Source: DASXKD01 sp963762735
GTDB lineage: Bacteria > Actinomycetota > Actinomycetes > Streptosporangiales > Streptosporangiaceae
Direction: 5' to 3'
Assembly (NCBI GenBank): GCA_963762735.1
Contig: CAVXMG010000021.1
Span: forward strand, 124,001 to 188,000
DNA: 64,000 nt
A model generated the notes under the pieces. It worked only from the letters and a program-made list of their open reading frames with translations. It was not told where the DNA came from and made no database searches. The first letter of the stretch is position 1; each line of letters begins with the position of its first letter. Below, piece by piece: positions 36,624-45,056 of this stretch. Both the position numbers and the translations under genes were made by a program.

Positions 36624-37439
36624 ATGACCACCGTCCTTTCCCGCCCGCAGACCCCTGCCAGCCAAACCGCCGACCTTGGCGACCCGGAACTGGTGAAGCT
36701 GGTCCAGTCGCTGCCGCGGGGCAGCGAAGAGCGCGACGCCGCCTGTGAAATGCTCGTCGGCCGTTACGAGTCGCTGGTCCGGGCATGCGCACAGCGGTAC
36801 CGGCACAGCCCGGAGTCGCCCGAGGAACTGATGCAGGTCGGGTACATCGGCCTGCTCAAGGCCATCAACAACTTCGACCCGTCCTTCGGCAGCAACCTGG
36901 CCTCATACGCCCAGCCCTGCATCACAGGGGAGATCAAGCGGCACTTCAGGGACAAGCGGTGGCACGTGCACGTCAAGCGCTCCACCCAGGAACTTCGGCT
37001 GGAGCTGTGCCGGGCCCGCGCCGAGCTGACCCAGCAGCTGTCCCGGTCACCCAAGGACGAGGAACTGGCCGAGCACCTGGGCATCAGCCACGACGAGTTG
37101 CGCGACGCGCAGCGCGCCGACCTCGCCTTCCAGGCCTCTTCGCTGGACGCGCCCCGGTCCGCCGGGGCGGACCCGGGGAACCTGGCCGACATCCTCGGCG
37201 AGGACGACCCGCAGCTCGAGCACACCCTGGACATGGAGACCGTCTGGGCGCACTGGGGCGACCTTCCGGTGCGCGAGCAGCGCCTGCTGATGATGCGCTT
37301 CTACGGCAACATGACCCAGGCCGAGATCGGGGAACGGCTCGGCATCTCCCAGATGCACGTGTCCCGGCTGCTCGCAGGCGCGCTCAGCTATCTGCGGGAG
37401 CGCATGCTCGGCCAGGAGCCCGGCAGCGAGCCACGCTGA
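36624..37439 (+). CDS. SigB/SigF-type RNA polymerase sigma factor
   Basis: 271 residues. Region 2 has LVGRYESLVRACAQRYRHS, then PEELMQVGYIGLLKAINNFDPSFG and FRDKRWHVHVKRSTQEL. Region 3 is around LTQQLSRSPKDEELAEHLG. Region 4 has LLMMRFYGNMTQAEIGERLGISQMHVSRLLAGAL as the -35-binding helix-turn-helix. This is the stress/development group that is normally controlled by an anti-sigma kinase. No anti-sigma gene is adjacent, but an anti-sigma-type ATPase lies 17 kb away at 53913. Confidence 0.93.
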   Translation: MTTVLSRPQTPASQTADLGDPELVKLVQSLPRGSEERDAACEMLVGRYESLVRACAQRYRHSPESPEELMQVGYIGLLKAINNFDPSFGSNLASYAQPCITGEIKRHFRDKRWHVHVKRSTQELRLELCRARAELTQQLSRSPKDEELAEHLGISHDELRDAQRADLAFQASSLDAPRSAGADPGNLADILGEDDPQLEHTLDMETVWAHWGDLPVREQRLLMMRFYGNMTQAEIGERLGISQMHVSRLLAGALSYLRERMLGQEPGSEPR

Positions 37440-37488
37440 CCGCCGCCCGGCGGACGACACGTGCTCACGAATAGGAAAGGACGGGGCC

Positions 37489-37995
37489 ATGAGGACCGCG
37501 ACCGGACTGTTCTTGATAGCGCTTGGCGCGATTCTCGCCTTCGCTGTGCAGGGCCACCCGTCGTGGCTGAACATCCAGGTGGTCGGCTGGGTGATCATGC
37601 TGACCGGTGTCGCCGGGATGGCCATACCGCGCCGCGGTTACGGGTGGCTGCGCCGCCGGATGGTGCTGCGGCGGGGTCCCGGTGGGCGGCCGGTCGTGGA
37701 CCGGGTGGAAGAGAAGCGCTACCCGCCTTACATCATGCTCAACCCGGGGGCCGACGGGCTCGCGGAGGAGGTTCCCGGGGCGCGGCCGGACACCCCGACC
37801 GTCGTCGAGCCACTGCAAGACCCCGACCCCGGGGGGTTCGCTGCCGACCCGGGACCTGACCCCGAGCGGCTGGCCGCCGAGCGGGAGGCGGTCGTGGACC
37901 GCGCCGAGGCCGAATGGCGGGCCGCGGAGCAGGCGGCACCCCCGGGCGGCCCGCTGCCGGCCGAGGAGGTAGTGGAACAGTACGTCGAGGAATAG
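37489..37995 (+). CDS. DUF6458-like membrane protein
   Basis: 168 residues. The first 55 residues, GLFLIALGAILAFAVQGHP and VVGWVIMLTGVAGMAI, are two helices matching the DUF6458 pattern as I recall it. The rest is a hydrophilic Pro/Glu-rich cytoplasmic tail with an acidic end (EEVVEQYVEE). Preceded by AAAGGACGGGG, 49 bases after the sigma-factor stop, so possibly co-transcribed with it. Confidence 0.8.
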   Translation: MRTATGLFLIALGAILAFAVQGHPSWLNIQVVGWVIMLTGVAGMAIPRRGYGWLRRRMVLRRGPGGRPVVDRVEEKRYPPYIMLNPGADGLAEEVPGARPDTPTVVEPLQDPDPGGFAADPGPDPERLAAEREAVVDRAEAEWRAAEQAAPPGGPLPAEEVVEQYVEE

Positions 37996-38063
37996 GGCCG
38001 CCCGTTCGGCGCCAGCCTGCCAGCAGGCGCCCGCCCCCGGTCGGCGCGGCCTTGGCCCTCCGG

Positions 38064-38099
38064 TGGTTCAGCCCGGCGGTTCACCGCCGGGCTGAACCA
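38064..38099. terminator. Bidirectional terminator between convergent genes
   Basis: Perfect 17-bp arms starting TGGTTCAGCCCGGCGGT with only 2 bases of loop. It overlaps the stop codon of the minus-strand ANTAR gene (38081) and follows the plus-strand DUF6458-like gene. Confidence 0.75.
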
Positions 38100-38803
38100 T
38101 TTCCGCCGCCGTCCCGCGCCCCCCGCGCGCCGCGGGAGTCGATGATCGTCCTGGCGACATCGGTGACCCGCCGATTGCGCTCCTGGGAGATCTGCCGCAG
38201 CCGCTCAAGCGCGTCGTCGGCGCTGCAGCCAAGCGCCTGCATCAGCATTCCCTTGGCCTGGTCCACCAGCGCGCGTGACTCCGCAGCCGCGCTCAGCTGC
38301 AGCGCGGTGCGCTTGGCGTCGCCGTACTCGGCGGCATTGCCCATGACCGCGCCACCGAAGGCGGTGAGCAGCTCGGCGAGCTGGCCTGGTTCCAGGGAGC
38401 GCGGGCGCGCGCCGACCAGGGACAGGGTTACCGCGTCGGGATCCGACCGGTAAGCGAGCGTCACGCAGCAGCGCACGCCGCGGCGCAGGGCCGCGCTGGC
38501 GTACTCCGGCCACCGGGACTCCGCCAGCGTGTCCGGGCAGCTTGCCGGCCCGCTGCCGGACAGGGCGTCCAGCAGCGGCCCGCGCCCGCTTGACAGCTGC
38601 ACGTCGTCGAGCTCGGGCAGGTCGGGATGGCTGGCGGCACGCACCGCAGGCTCGTTCCCGCGCCACAGCACGGCCGTGGCACCCGAGCACGCCGGCACCT
38701 GGCGTGCGGCAAGAACCACCAGCTGATTGAGCGACCGCGGCTCGGAGGTGTTCGCGATGCTCAGCAGTTCAGCCGCCTCCTGCGCGAGGTCGGAGCGGGG
38801 CAC
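38081..38803 (-). CDS. GAF-ANTAR domain transcription antitermination regulator
   Basis: 240 residues from GTG 38803, after GGAGGT. The N-terminal 150 residues look like a GAF sensor (LNQLVVLAARQVPACSGATAVLW, then SSGRGPLLDALSGSGP). The C-terminal ANTAR domain has AAESRALVDQAKGMLMQALGCSADDALERLRQISQERNRRVTDVARTII. ANTAR proteins bind paired hexaloop RNA hairpins and prevent termination. Signal and RNA targets unknown; the gene is isolated. Confidence 0.9.
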   Translation of the reverse strand: MPRSDLAQEAAELLSIANTSEPRSLNQLVVLAARQVPACSGATAVLWRGNEPAVRAASHPDLPELDDVQLSSGRGPLLDALSGSGPASCPDTLAESRWPEYASAALRRGVRCCVTLAYRSDPDAVTLSLVGARPRSLEPGQLAELLTAFGGAVMGNAAEYGDAKRTALQLSAAAESRALVDQAKGMLMQALGCSADDALERLRQISQERNRRVTDVARTIIDSRGARGARDGGGNGSARR

Positions 38804-38901
38804 GGTCACCTCCGTTCGGTTATCTGCCGCAGCCAGCACAAGGACTGCCCTGCTGCCAGCGTGTCACGATCCCTGGCCCGCCGGTAGCGGCGGGGAAGGC
38901 G

Positions 38902-38940
38902 AAAGCCGGGCGGGACGGTAGCACCGTCCCGCCCGGCTTT
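38902..38940. terminator. Strong terminator after the glycosyltransferase gene
   Basis: Perfect 18-bp arms (AAAGCCGGGCGGGACGGT and complement) with a 3-base loop. Each side ends in TTT when transcribed, 26 bases beyond the glycosyltransferase stop. Confidence 0.8.
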
Positions 38941-38966
38941 GGTGCCGCAAGCCCGGCCGGGGTGAG

Positions 38967-40223
38967 TCAGCCGGACCTGGCACCGGCCAGGCTCGCGACC
39001 GCAGGCGGCAGGCACTGCTCACCGGCCAGGCTCGCGACCGCGGGCCGCAGGCACTGCTCGTAGGCGGTCAGGGTCTCCCTGCTGATGCGCTCCCAGGAGT
39101 ACCGTGCGGTGGCCCGGTCGGCGGCGGCGATCCCGTAAGCCTCCAGCCGCAGCGGGCTGGACAGCAGGTCCCGCACCCGCCGCGCGAACACGTCTGCCCG
39201 CCCGGGCGGGATCAGCGCGCCGGTGGTCCCGTCGAGCACCGAATCGGCGCACGCGCCCGTGGCCGGTGCCGCGACCGGGATGCCGCAGGCCATGGCGGCC
39301 AGGGCAATCGCACCGGACGGTTCGTAAGGCGCGCCGCTCACCAGCAGATCCGCCGAGCGGAGCAGGGCGGGAAGGCCGCCGGATGCGATCTTGCCGGTGA
39401 AGGACACCCGGTCCGCCACGCCGAGCCGCTCGGCCAGGCCGGTCAGGTGCTGGTAAGCCTCGTCCTTGCGGAGCTGGGACCTGGCCGGGCCGCCGGCGAT
39501 CACCAGCTCGGCACCGGGTACCCGGGTGAGCATCCGCAGCAGCGTGTCGAGGCCCTGGTGCCGGTCCAGCCGTGGCACCACTGCGAGCAGGCGGGGACGG
39601 CTGCCCCGCTTGGCCGCCGGGCCCTCGGGGGTGAACTCGGCCGTGTCCACCCCGCACGGCACGACGGTCACCGACCTGCGGGGCGCGCCCATGCTCACCA
39701 GGTCTGCCGCTTCTGCGCCCGTGCTGGCCAGTACGGCGTCGGCGCTTCTTGCCAGCCAGGCCTCCAGCCGGATGCGCACGTCGTTGCCGTCCATGGCGCT
39801 ACCGTGGCGGCGTTCCGCAACGCCGAGCGTGCCGAACGTCTGCAGCAGCGGGATGTCGCGGCCGCGGGCGGCGGCAAGGGCGGCGAGGCCGCTCGTCCAG
39901 AAGTAGGCGTGCACCACGTCGGGCGTGTTCCGGCGCCACCGCGCTGCGAGCTGGTCGCTGAACTCGCCGACGGTGGCAGCCAGCTCGGCACCGCTCAGCG
40001 GGGCTGGCGGGCCCGCGGTGACATGCTCGACGGTCACCCGCGGGGCGAGGATCGCGCTGCCGGGCAGCGCGCGCGAGTCCCGCCTGGCATAGATGGTGAC
40101 CCGGTGCCCGAGCTTGGCCAGGCCCCGCGCATGCGCGGCGACGCTGGTGGCCTGGGACATCGGCTCCTGGCCGGTGGCCGGAGTGAGCGGGCTGCCATGG
40201 TGAACGACGAGGGCGATCCTCAT
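38967..40223 (-). CDS. GT4-family glycosyltransferase with a duplicated C-terminal tail
   Basis: 418 residues from ATG 40223, after AGGAGG. The GT-B fold has an acceptor-side SQATSVAAHARGLAKLGHRVT and VVHAYFWTSGLAAL. The donor-side GVDTAEFTPEG, AVVPRLDRHQGLDTLLRML, and the E-x7-E-like region YEPSGAIALAAMACGIPVAAPATGA are typical of GT4. The sugar donor is unknown. Oddity: the last residues repeat EQCLRPAVASLAG and EQCLPPAVASLAG from a 39-base tandem duplication (38982-39059). Confidence 0.88.
   Translation of the reverse strand: MRIALVVHHGSPLTPATGQEPMSQATSVAAHARGLAKLGHRVTIYARRDSRALPGSAILAPRVTVEHVTAGPPAPLSGAELAATVGEFSDQLAARWRRNTPDVVHAYFWTSGLAALAAARGRDIPLLQTFGTLGVAERRHGSAMDGNDVRIRLEAWLARSADAVLASTGAEAADLVSMGAPRRSVTVVPCGVDTAEFTPEGPAAKRGSRPRLLAVVPRLDRHQGLDTLLRMLTRVPGAELVIAGGPARSQLRKDEAYQHLTGLAERLGVADRVSFTGKIASGGLPALLRSADLLVSGAPYEPSGAIALAAMACGIPVAAPATGACADSVLDGTTGALIPPGRADVFARRVRDLLSSPLRLEAYGIAAADRATARYSWERISRETLTAYEQCLRPAVASLAGEQCLPPAVASLAGARSG
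38982..39059. repeat. 39-base tandem duplication at the glycosyltransferase 3' end
   Basis: Two near-identical 39-base units, starting at 38982 and 39021, each beginning ACCGGCCAGGCTCGCGACCG. The duplication keeps the frame. Confidence 0.85.
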
Positions 40224-40289
40224 CACGATGCCTCCTGGGGGTTTACCGCAGCCCTGGCATCGCGGGGGCCCTGCCGTCGCGCGCAAAAA

Positions 40290-40332
40290 AGGCACACCCA
40301 ACTTCACGCCAGGACGGCGTGAGGGTGTGCCT
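40290..40332 (-). terminator. Rho-independent terminator with U-tract
   Basis: AGGCACACCC and complement as outer arms, TCACGCC/GGCGTGA as inner arms. On the minus strand it is followed by TTTTTT (the A-run at 40285-40290). It ends transcription from the G1-peptidase gene side before the glycosyltransferase gene. Confidence 0.8.
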
Positions 40333-40422
40333 GCGTCGTAAGCACTGTTCTCGGAGAGAGATTATCCCCTCCCCCCTGGCCCGTCAAACACCGAGGCCGG
40401 GCCGCAGCGCCGCGGCAGAAGG

Positions 40423-40465
40423 CGCCGGGGCCCGGCGACGGTGTTGCCGTCGCCGGGCCCCGGCG
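40423..40465 (-). terminator. GC-rich terminator hairpin after the G1-type peptidase gene
   Basis: Perfect 19-bp arms starting CGCCGGGGCCCGGCGACGG, loop 5 bases, 32 bases beyond the peptidase stop. Together with the hairpin at 40290 it forms a double terminator. Confidence 0.75.
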
Positions 40466-40497
40466 GTGAGGTTGCGTACTAGCGCTGCAGGTACGGC

Positions 40498-41381
40498 CTA
40501 GTAGCTGTTCTTCCAGGTCGTGCTGAAGGCGTTGCCTCCGGTGAGCCCGGAGACCGTATTGAGGTTGTAGGTGTGCGTGGCGTCGATCATGGTGACGCGT
40601 TGACGCCGGGGCCGGTGCCGATAGTGGTCGTCTTGCCGTTGGCGGTCACGGAACCGCTGGTCAGCTTGAACGCGTTGTAGTGTGCCTGCGGCACGATGCC
40701 GATCGAGAACGACGGCCGCTCGGAGATCCACTCGGCGCTGGTGTCCACGCAGGTGGCCAGCGCGCAGGTCTTCGTCACGGAGATGTTGTTGCCGAGGTCG
40801 TGGAGTCGGTCAGCTTGAGCGCGTAGCTCGTGCCGGTGCGCGTCACCGACGCCGCGATCTTGTCACCGGGCTTGAGCGTCGTGCCCACCTCGATGGTGCC
40901 GGCCGGGAACATCTCGTACCAGGTGAAGTAGGTGGGCGTGCCCTGGAAGCACCAGCTGATCGTGCCCAGCTGCTCGACCGTGCCGCTGTTGAAGCCGTCC
41001 AGGCCGACCCAGTCCGAGGTGATCTGGTCCTCGGCGCTGCAGGTCACGCTCGGCGTCGTCCAGGCGCCGCTGACCTTGGTGAACGTCTGGGCCTTGGTCA
41101 GCGGTGTCGGCGTAGCCGGACCAGTTGAAGCTGCCGGTGGCGGTCACGTTCTTGACGGCATGCGCCTGGCGCGTGTGCACCAGCATCGCCTGCGGATGAT
41201 TGTGGCGGAGATACTTGACCAGCGCGGTCCTGGCCTCGGAGATGAACCGGGCCGACGGCGCCGCGTGGTGCACTCGCGCGGGGGCGGCGACAGTGGTGGC
41301 GGCAGTAGCACCAGTGAGTGTCACAGCCCCGGCCATCGCAGCAGCCGAGCCAGACACGATCAGGTAGCGCAACAGACGCAT
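40498..41381 (-). CDS. Secreted G1-family (glutamic) endopeptidase, three frame breaks
   Basis: ATG 41381 gives a signal peptide (RLLRYLIVSGSAAAMAGAVTL). A pro-region follows, then FNWSGYADTA, the family start. After a frame change near 41100 come AEDQITSDWVGLDGFNSGTVEQLGTISW and FTWYEMFPAG; near 40790 another change leads to VTKTCALATCVDTSAEWISERPSFS, with the catalytic-Glu motif AEW-x-x-E; near 40598 a last change leads to MIDATHTYNLNTVSG and the usual end TTWKNSY. One removed base and two added bases restore all three, and the span (884) then gives 295 codons. An acid endopeptidase related to eqolisins. Confidence 0.85.
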
Positions 41382-41584
41382 GCAAAACCCCCTACCTTGT
41401 GGGCAAAAAGAACATTCCGCCCGCACGATAACTGGCGCTGTTACCGCTCTGCAACCCTCCCTGCGCTTCTTTGTGACGCGCTAAGGGCGAATCCCCCACA
41501 AATGCGATCGATTTTCTGGTCACTGGCCCTGAGGCTGGCCGGCTGGTTCCCCGGCGCGGAGCACCCGCAGGCCGGTACCCGCGA

Positions 41585-41632
41585 GCGTGCCGCCGGTCAC
41601 CTTAAACCCCCCCGAGGTGACCGGCGGCACGC
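41585..41632. terminator. Large hairpin in the gap before the giant regulator gene
   Basis: Perfect 18-bp arms (GCGTGCCGCCGGTCACCT and complement) with a 12-base C-rich loop. The 41382-41800 gap has no convincing gene. A terminator-like hairpin inside a divergent region is unexpected and may mark a short untranslated transcript. Confidence 0.45.
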
Positions 41633-41800
41633 CGCCCGGGCCGCCCGTCTATCCGGCGCCGCAAGGCCAGGAAACAGTGCCAGCAGTGGTCACCCCGGTC
41701 TTCCGTGCCGGTGAGCCGAGGTGGCCTGTGCTGCCGCTCCAGCCTTCCCCCCCGCAAGCCAGGGACGGCTCATCCGGCAACTTTGCGTATAGGCCGTCAC

Positions 41801-44800
41801 ATGAACGTCACACGCCGGGTATTTTCGGCGCATAGCGCTCTTTATCCTCTGGCAGCAGCCGCCGGGCGCGCCCGGCGGCGAGTGGTCGAAAGAGGCTCCG
41901 AATTGGGCCGTCTGCCTCCGCACCACATCCGGCGTCCACGGCTGACCGCACGGTGCCAGGACGCCGGCGTCGTGGTCGTGGAGGCCGCTGCCGGATACGG
42001 CAAGACCGTCCTGGGCACCGAACTGGCCGACCTGTGGCGGTCGGTAGCCATCGAGGTGGTGCTGCACGAGGGCGGCATGCCCGCCCAGTTGTTCGCCGCC
42101 CGGCTGCGCACCGCAGCGGCGCACGCGGGCTTTTCCGAAGCCGCGGCCACCATGGCGGAGGCCGGCGAGGACGCCATGGGGGCGGTCGATGCCCTGCTCG
42201 GCGCGCTGGCGCAGGAACGATGCACGTTCATCGTGGACGACGCTCACCATGCCGGCCGCGGCGCCGGCCTGCTGATCGAGCGCCTCGCCGAGCAGTTGCA
42301 GCCCGACCAGCATCTCGTCGTGCTCGCCAGGCGCCTGCCCGAGGGCACCGCGCGGCTGCGCCGGGCGGACTGCGCCCAGCTCACCGCGGCCGACCTGGCA
42401 CTGCGGCCGGAGGAGACGCTGCAACTGTGCCGGGCCGGCTTCGGGCTTGACATCGGCCCGGCCGAGGTTGCCCGGCTGGAGCGGTCGACCGGCGGGTGGA
42501 CCGCCGCGACGACCCTCGCCGCGGCCCGCGCACAGCGCACCGGCGAAGACGTCAGCGTGCTGGCCGCGGCCAGCGATCCGGACCAGCCGTTCAGCGCGGT
42601 CGCCGCGATCCTGCACGAGGCCCTCGACACGCTCCCGCCGGCCGAGCGCCAGGCGCTCGCCCAGGTCGGCAGGCTGCCGTTGCTCGATGCGCCGACGGTC
42701 GACACGGCCACGCAGATCGACGGCTACTTCGCCCGTGCCCTCGCCGCCGGGATTCCCTTCACCCCCGGCCAGGACGACTGGTGGGACCTGCCCGGCCCGG
42801 TACGCGACTATCTCGCCACGCTCCGCGCCCCGGATCCCGTGGTGCTGCGGCGGGCCGCCGGAGAGTACGCGCGGCGCGGGCATCTGGGCGCGGCGCTCCA
42901 GCTCATGCTGGCCTTCGGCGACGCGCGCTCGGCGGCCGCGCTGCTGTCGGAAGGGTCCCCCGCCACGATCGAAGCCCTCGACGTGCGCGAGTTCCAGGCC
43001 GTCATCGACCGGCTGCCCGCGGCGGCGGTTGCGGAGCACCCGGCGCTGCTGCTGTACTTCGCGCTGAGCTGTGAGACCGCGGCAATGATCGACCAGCGCA
43101 GCGAGGCGCTGGAGCGGGCCACCGCGATTGCCTGGCATACGGGTGACCACCCGCTGATCCGCGCCATCGCGGCCGAGCGTGCCAGCGACCTGGTCAGGGA
43201 CATCCAGTACGAGAAGGGCGAGGACGCGGCGCGGCGTGTGCTCGCCGCCTGCCAGCGCGACGAGTGGCTCACCCGGGCCCGCGCGTTCTCCGTGCTTGGC
43301 CGCGCGAACTGCTGGAAGCTCGACGAGCAGGGCCGCAGGGACCTGGCCGCGCTGCAGGACGCGGAAAGGTACTTCGACCGGGCGGCCCGGCTGTATGACC
43401 AGCTCGGCATGCGGACCGCCCGCGCCGGGCTGGTTCCCTACCAGGCGATGTGGATCGACTTCCCGCGCGGCGAGGCGAACGCCGCGCTCGAGCATCTCGA
43501 AGCCGGGCTCAGCCTGGTCGTGGACCGGCCCCGCAAGTGGGCCTACCTGCTGGTCTTTCACGCCGAGGTGTCCATCGAGCTGGGCCGGCACGACCAGTGC
43601 GAGGCGGACGTGCGGGAGATCCTGCGAGTGGCTTCCGACCTGCCGCACGCGGAGATCCTGCACGGATACAGCCACTGGCTGCTGGCCATCTCTGCGTCCC
43701 AGCGCCGGGACGCGGCGGAGACGCTGAAGCAGGTCCGGCTGGCCGAGGTGCACAAGGGCGTCTGGTGGACAAGGGCCGGGGCCGAGTTCCTCGCCGAGGC
43801 AGCCGACTGCCTGGACCGGGCCGGGCACAGCTCGCTGGCCATCGACTTCCTCCGGCGAGCCCAGGCCGATCCCCAGGACGCCGAGCCGATGATCGCCATG
43901 GCCGAGGCCGCGCTGCTGGCGAGGCACGGCGACCCGCACGCCGCGGAGGAGAGACTGTTGGCAGCTCCCGCGCGCCAGGTTTCTCCGCGGGAGTACTGGC
44001 GGCTCACCCTGCTGCGTGCCTACGCGGCGTTCCGCCGCGGCGACGCCGACGCAGGTGCACTCGCGGCGCGCGCCTTCGAGGAGGCGGCCCGGCTGGGACT
44101 GGCTCACCTGCCCTACACCAAGGAAGGCGCGATCACCGAGGAACTGCTCGGGCTGGCCGTGGAGACCGGCCAGCCCGCCGCCCTCGCGCTCGAAGCGGCG
44201 GCCCTGCCGGTGTGGGTCTCGGTGCTCGGCCGCTTCACGCTGACCCGCGGCGGCAGGCCGGTCCCGCTGAGCCCGGGCCAGGCGACCCAGCTGCTGAAGA
44301 TGGTGGCCACCTCGGGCGGGCGGGTACCGGCGGAGGTGGCCATCGACGCGCTGTGGCCGGAGGCCGGCCGGGAGGCGGGGCGCAACCGCCTGCGCACCGT
44401 GCTCAACCGCCAGCGCGCCGAGGCCGGCGAGGTGATCGTCCGGGCCGGTGACATGCTGATGCTGGCTCCCGAGGTACAGGTGGACCTGGAATTGTTCCAG
44501 GCCGAGGGCCGCCGCGCGCTGGCACTGGGGCTGGCCGAGCCGGCCCTCGCGGTGGCCATGGCCCGGGCCGCCGTCGCCAGGTACCGCGGTGACGTGCTCC
44601 CCGACGACCTGTATGAGGAGTGGGCCCGCGGGCCGCGCGAACGGGCCCGGCGGACCATGCTCCAGCTACTTGACCTGTGCGCAGACGCGGCGACCGCGCG
44701 CGGCGACCTCGATGAGACCCGGCGGGTCATCGAGCTGACCATCGACCTCGCGCCCTACGACGACGCCAGGTACCTGCGGGCCGCGACGGCACTGCTGGAG

Positions 44801-44917
44801 CAGGGCCGCCGCGGGGCCGCGCTGACGGTGGTGCGCCGGGCCCGCGCCGCACTGGCCGAACTGGGCCTGCAGCCGCCGCCGAACCTGATCAGCCTGGAGG
44901 AGACGATCGTCGCCTGA
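41801..44917 (+). CDS. Giant regulator: N-terminal ATPase, TPR-like middle, C-terminal SARP/BTAD DNA-binding domain
   Basis: 1038 residues from ATG 41801 (the open frame begins at GTG 41705; no clear ribosome binding site decides). Walker A is EAAAGYGKTVLGT near residue 60 and Walker B is CTFIVDDAHH near residue 145, as in MalT-like STAND ATPases. A long helical repeat region (about residues 330-830) follows. The C-terminus starts WVSVLGRFTLTRGGRPVPLSPGQATQLLKM, continues as an OmpR-type winged helix (VAIDALWPEAGREAGRNRLRTVLNRQR), and ends in a BTAD domain (PAVARYRGDVLP-type VARYRGDVLPDDLYEEWA). In most SARP regulators the DNA-binding domain is N-terminal; here it is last. Target genes unknown. 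Confidence 0.88.
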   Translation: MNVTRRVFSAHSALYPLAAAAGRARRRVVERGSELGRLPPHHIRRPRLTARCQDAGVVVVEAAAGYGKTVLGTELADLWRSVAIEVVLHEGGMPAQLFAARLRTAAAHAGFSEAAATMAEAGEDAMGAVDALLGALAQERCTFIVDDAHHAGRGAGLLIERLAEQLQPDQHLVVLARRLPEGTARLRRADCAQLTAADLALRPEETLQLCRAGFGLDIGPAEVARLERSTGGWTAATTLAAARAQRTGEDVSVLAAASDPDQPFSAVAAILHEALDTLPPAERQALAQVGRLPLLDAPTVDTATQIDGYFARALAAGIPFTPGQDDWWDLPGPVRDYLATLRAPDPVVLRRAAGEYARRGHLGAALQLMLAFGDARSAAALLSEGSPATIEALDVREFQAVIDRLPAAAVAEHPALLLYFALSCETAAMIDQRSEALERATAIAWHTGDHPLIRAIAAERASDLVRDIQYEKGEDAARRVLAACQRDEWLTRARAFSVLGRANCWKLDEQGRRDLAALQDAERYFDRAARLYDQLGMRTARAGLVPYQAMWIDFPRGEANAALEHLEAGLSLVVDRPRKWAYLLVFHAEVSIELGRHDQCEADVREILRVASDLPHAEILHGYSHWLLAISASQRRDAAETLKQVRLAEVHKGVWWTRAGAEFLAEAADCLDRAGHSSLAIDFLRRAQADPQDAEPMIAMAEAALLARHGDPHAAEERLLAAPARQVSPREYWRLTLLRAYAAFRRGDADAGALAARAFEEAARLGLAHLPYTKEGAITEELLGLAVETGQPAALALEAAALPVWVSVLGRFTLTRGGRPVPLSPGQATQLLKMVATSGGRVPAEVAIDALWPEAGREAGRNRLRTVLNRQRAEAGEVIVRAGDMLMLAPEVQVDLELFQAEGRRALALGLAEPALAVAMARAAVARYRGDVLPDDLYEEWARGPRERARRTMLQLLDLCADAATARGDLDETRRVIELTIDLAPYDDARYLRAATALLEQGRRGAALTVVRRARAALAELGLQPPPNLISLEETIVA

Positions 44918-45056
44918 GGCATCGTCGGAGTGCCCCGGAGGCCGGCCGGGCCTGGCGGGCGAAATGGAGCCCGGATGATTAAATCGCCCGCACCGGGCAG
45001 GATCGATGAGGCGAACATCGGCCGAGCGATCCGATACCAGGACGGAAGGCAGCGTC

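Noticed and set aside
41587..41835. 82-codon Pro-rich plus-strand frame
   Set aside because: It starts inside the hairpin at 41585, overlaps the regulator start, and has no ribosome binding site.
41690..44107. 805-codon minus-strand open frame
   Set aside because: Fully antisense to the ATPase/TPR/BTAD regulator, whose motifs are clear; no domain visible in the antisense frame.
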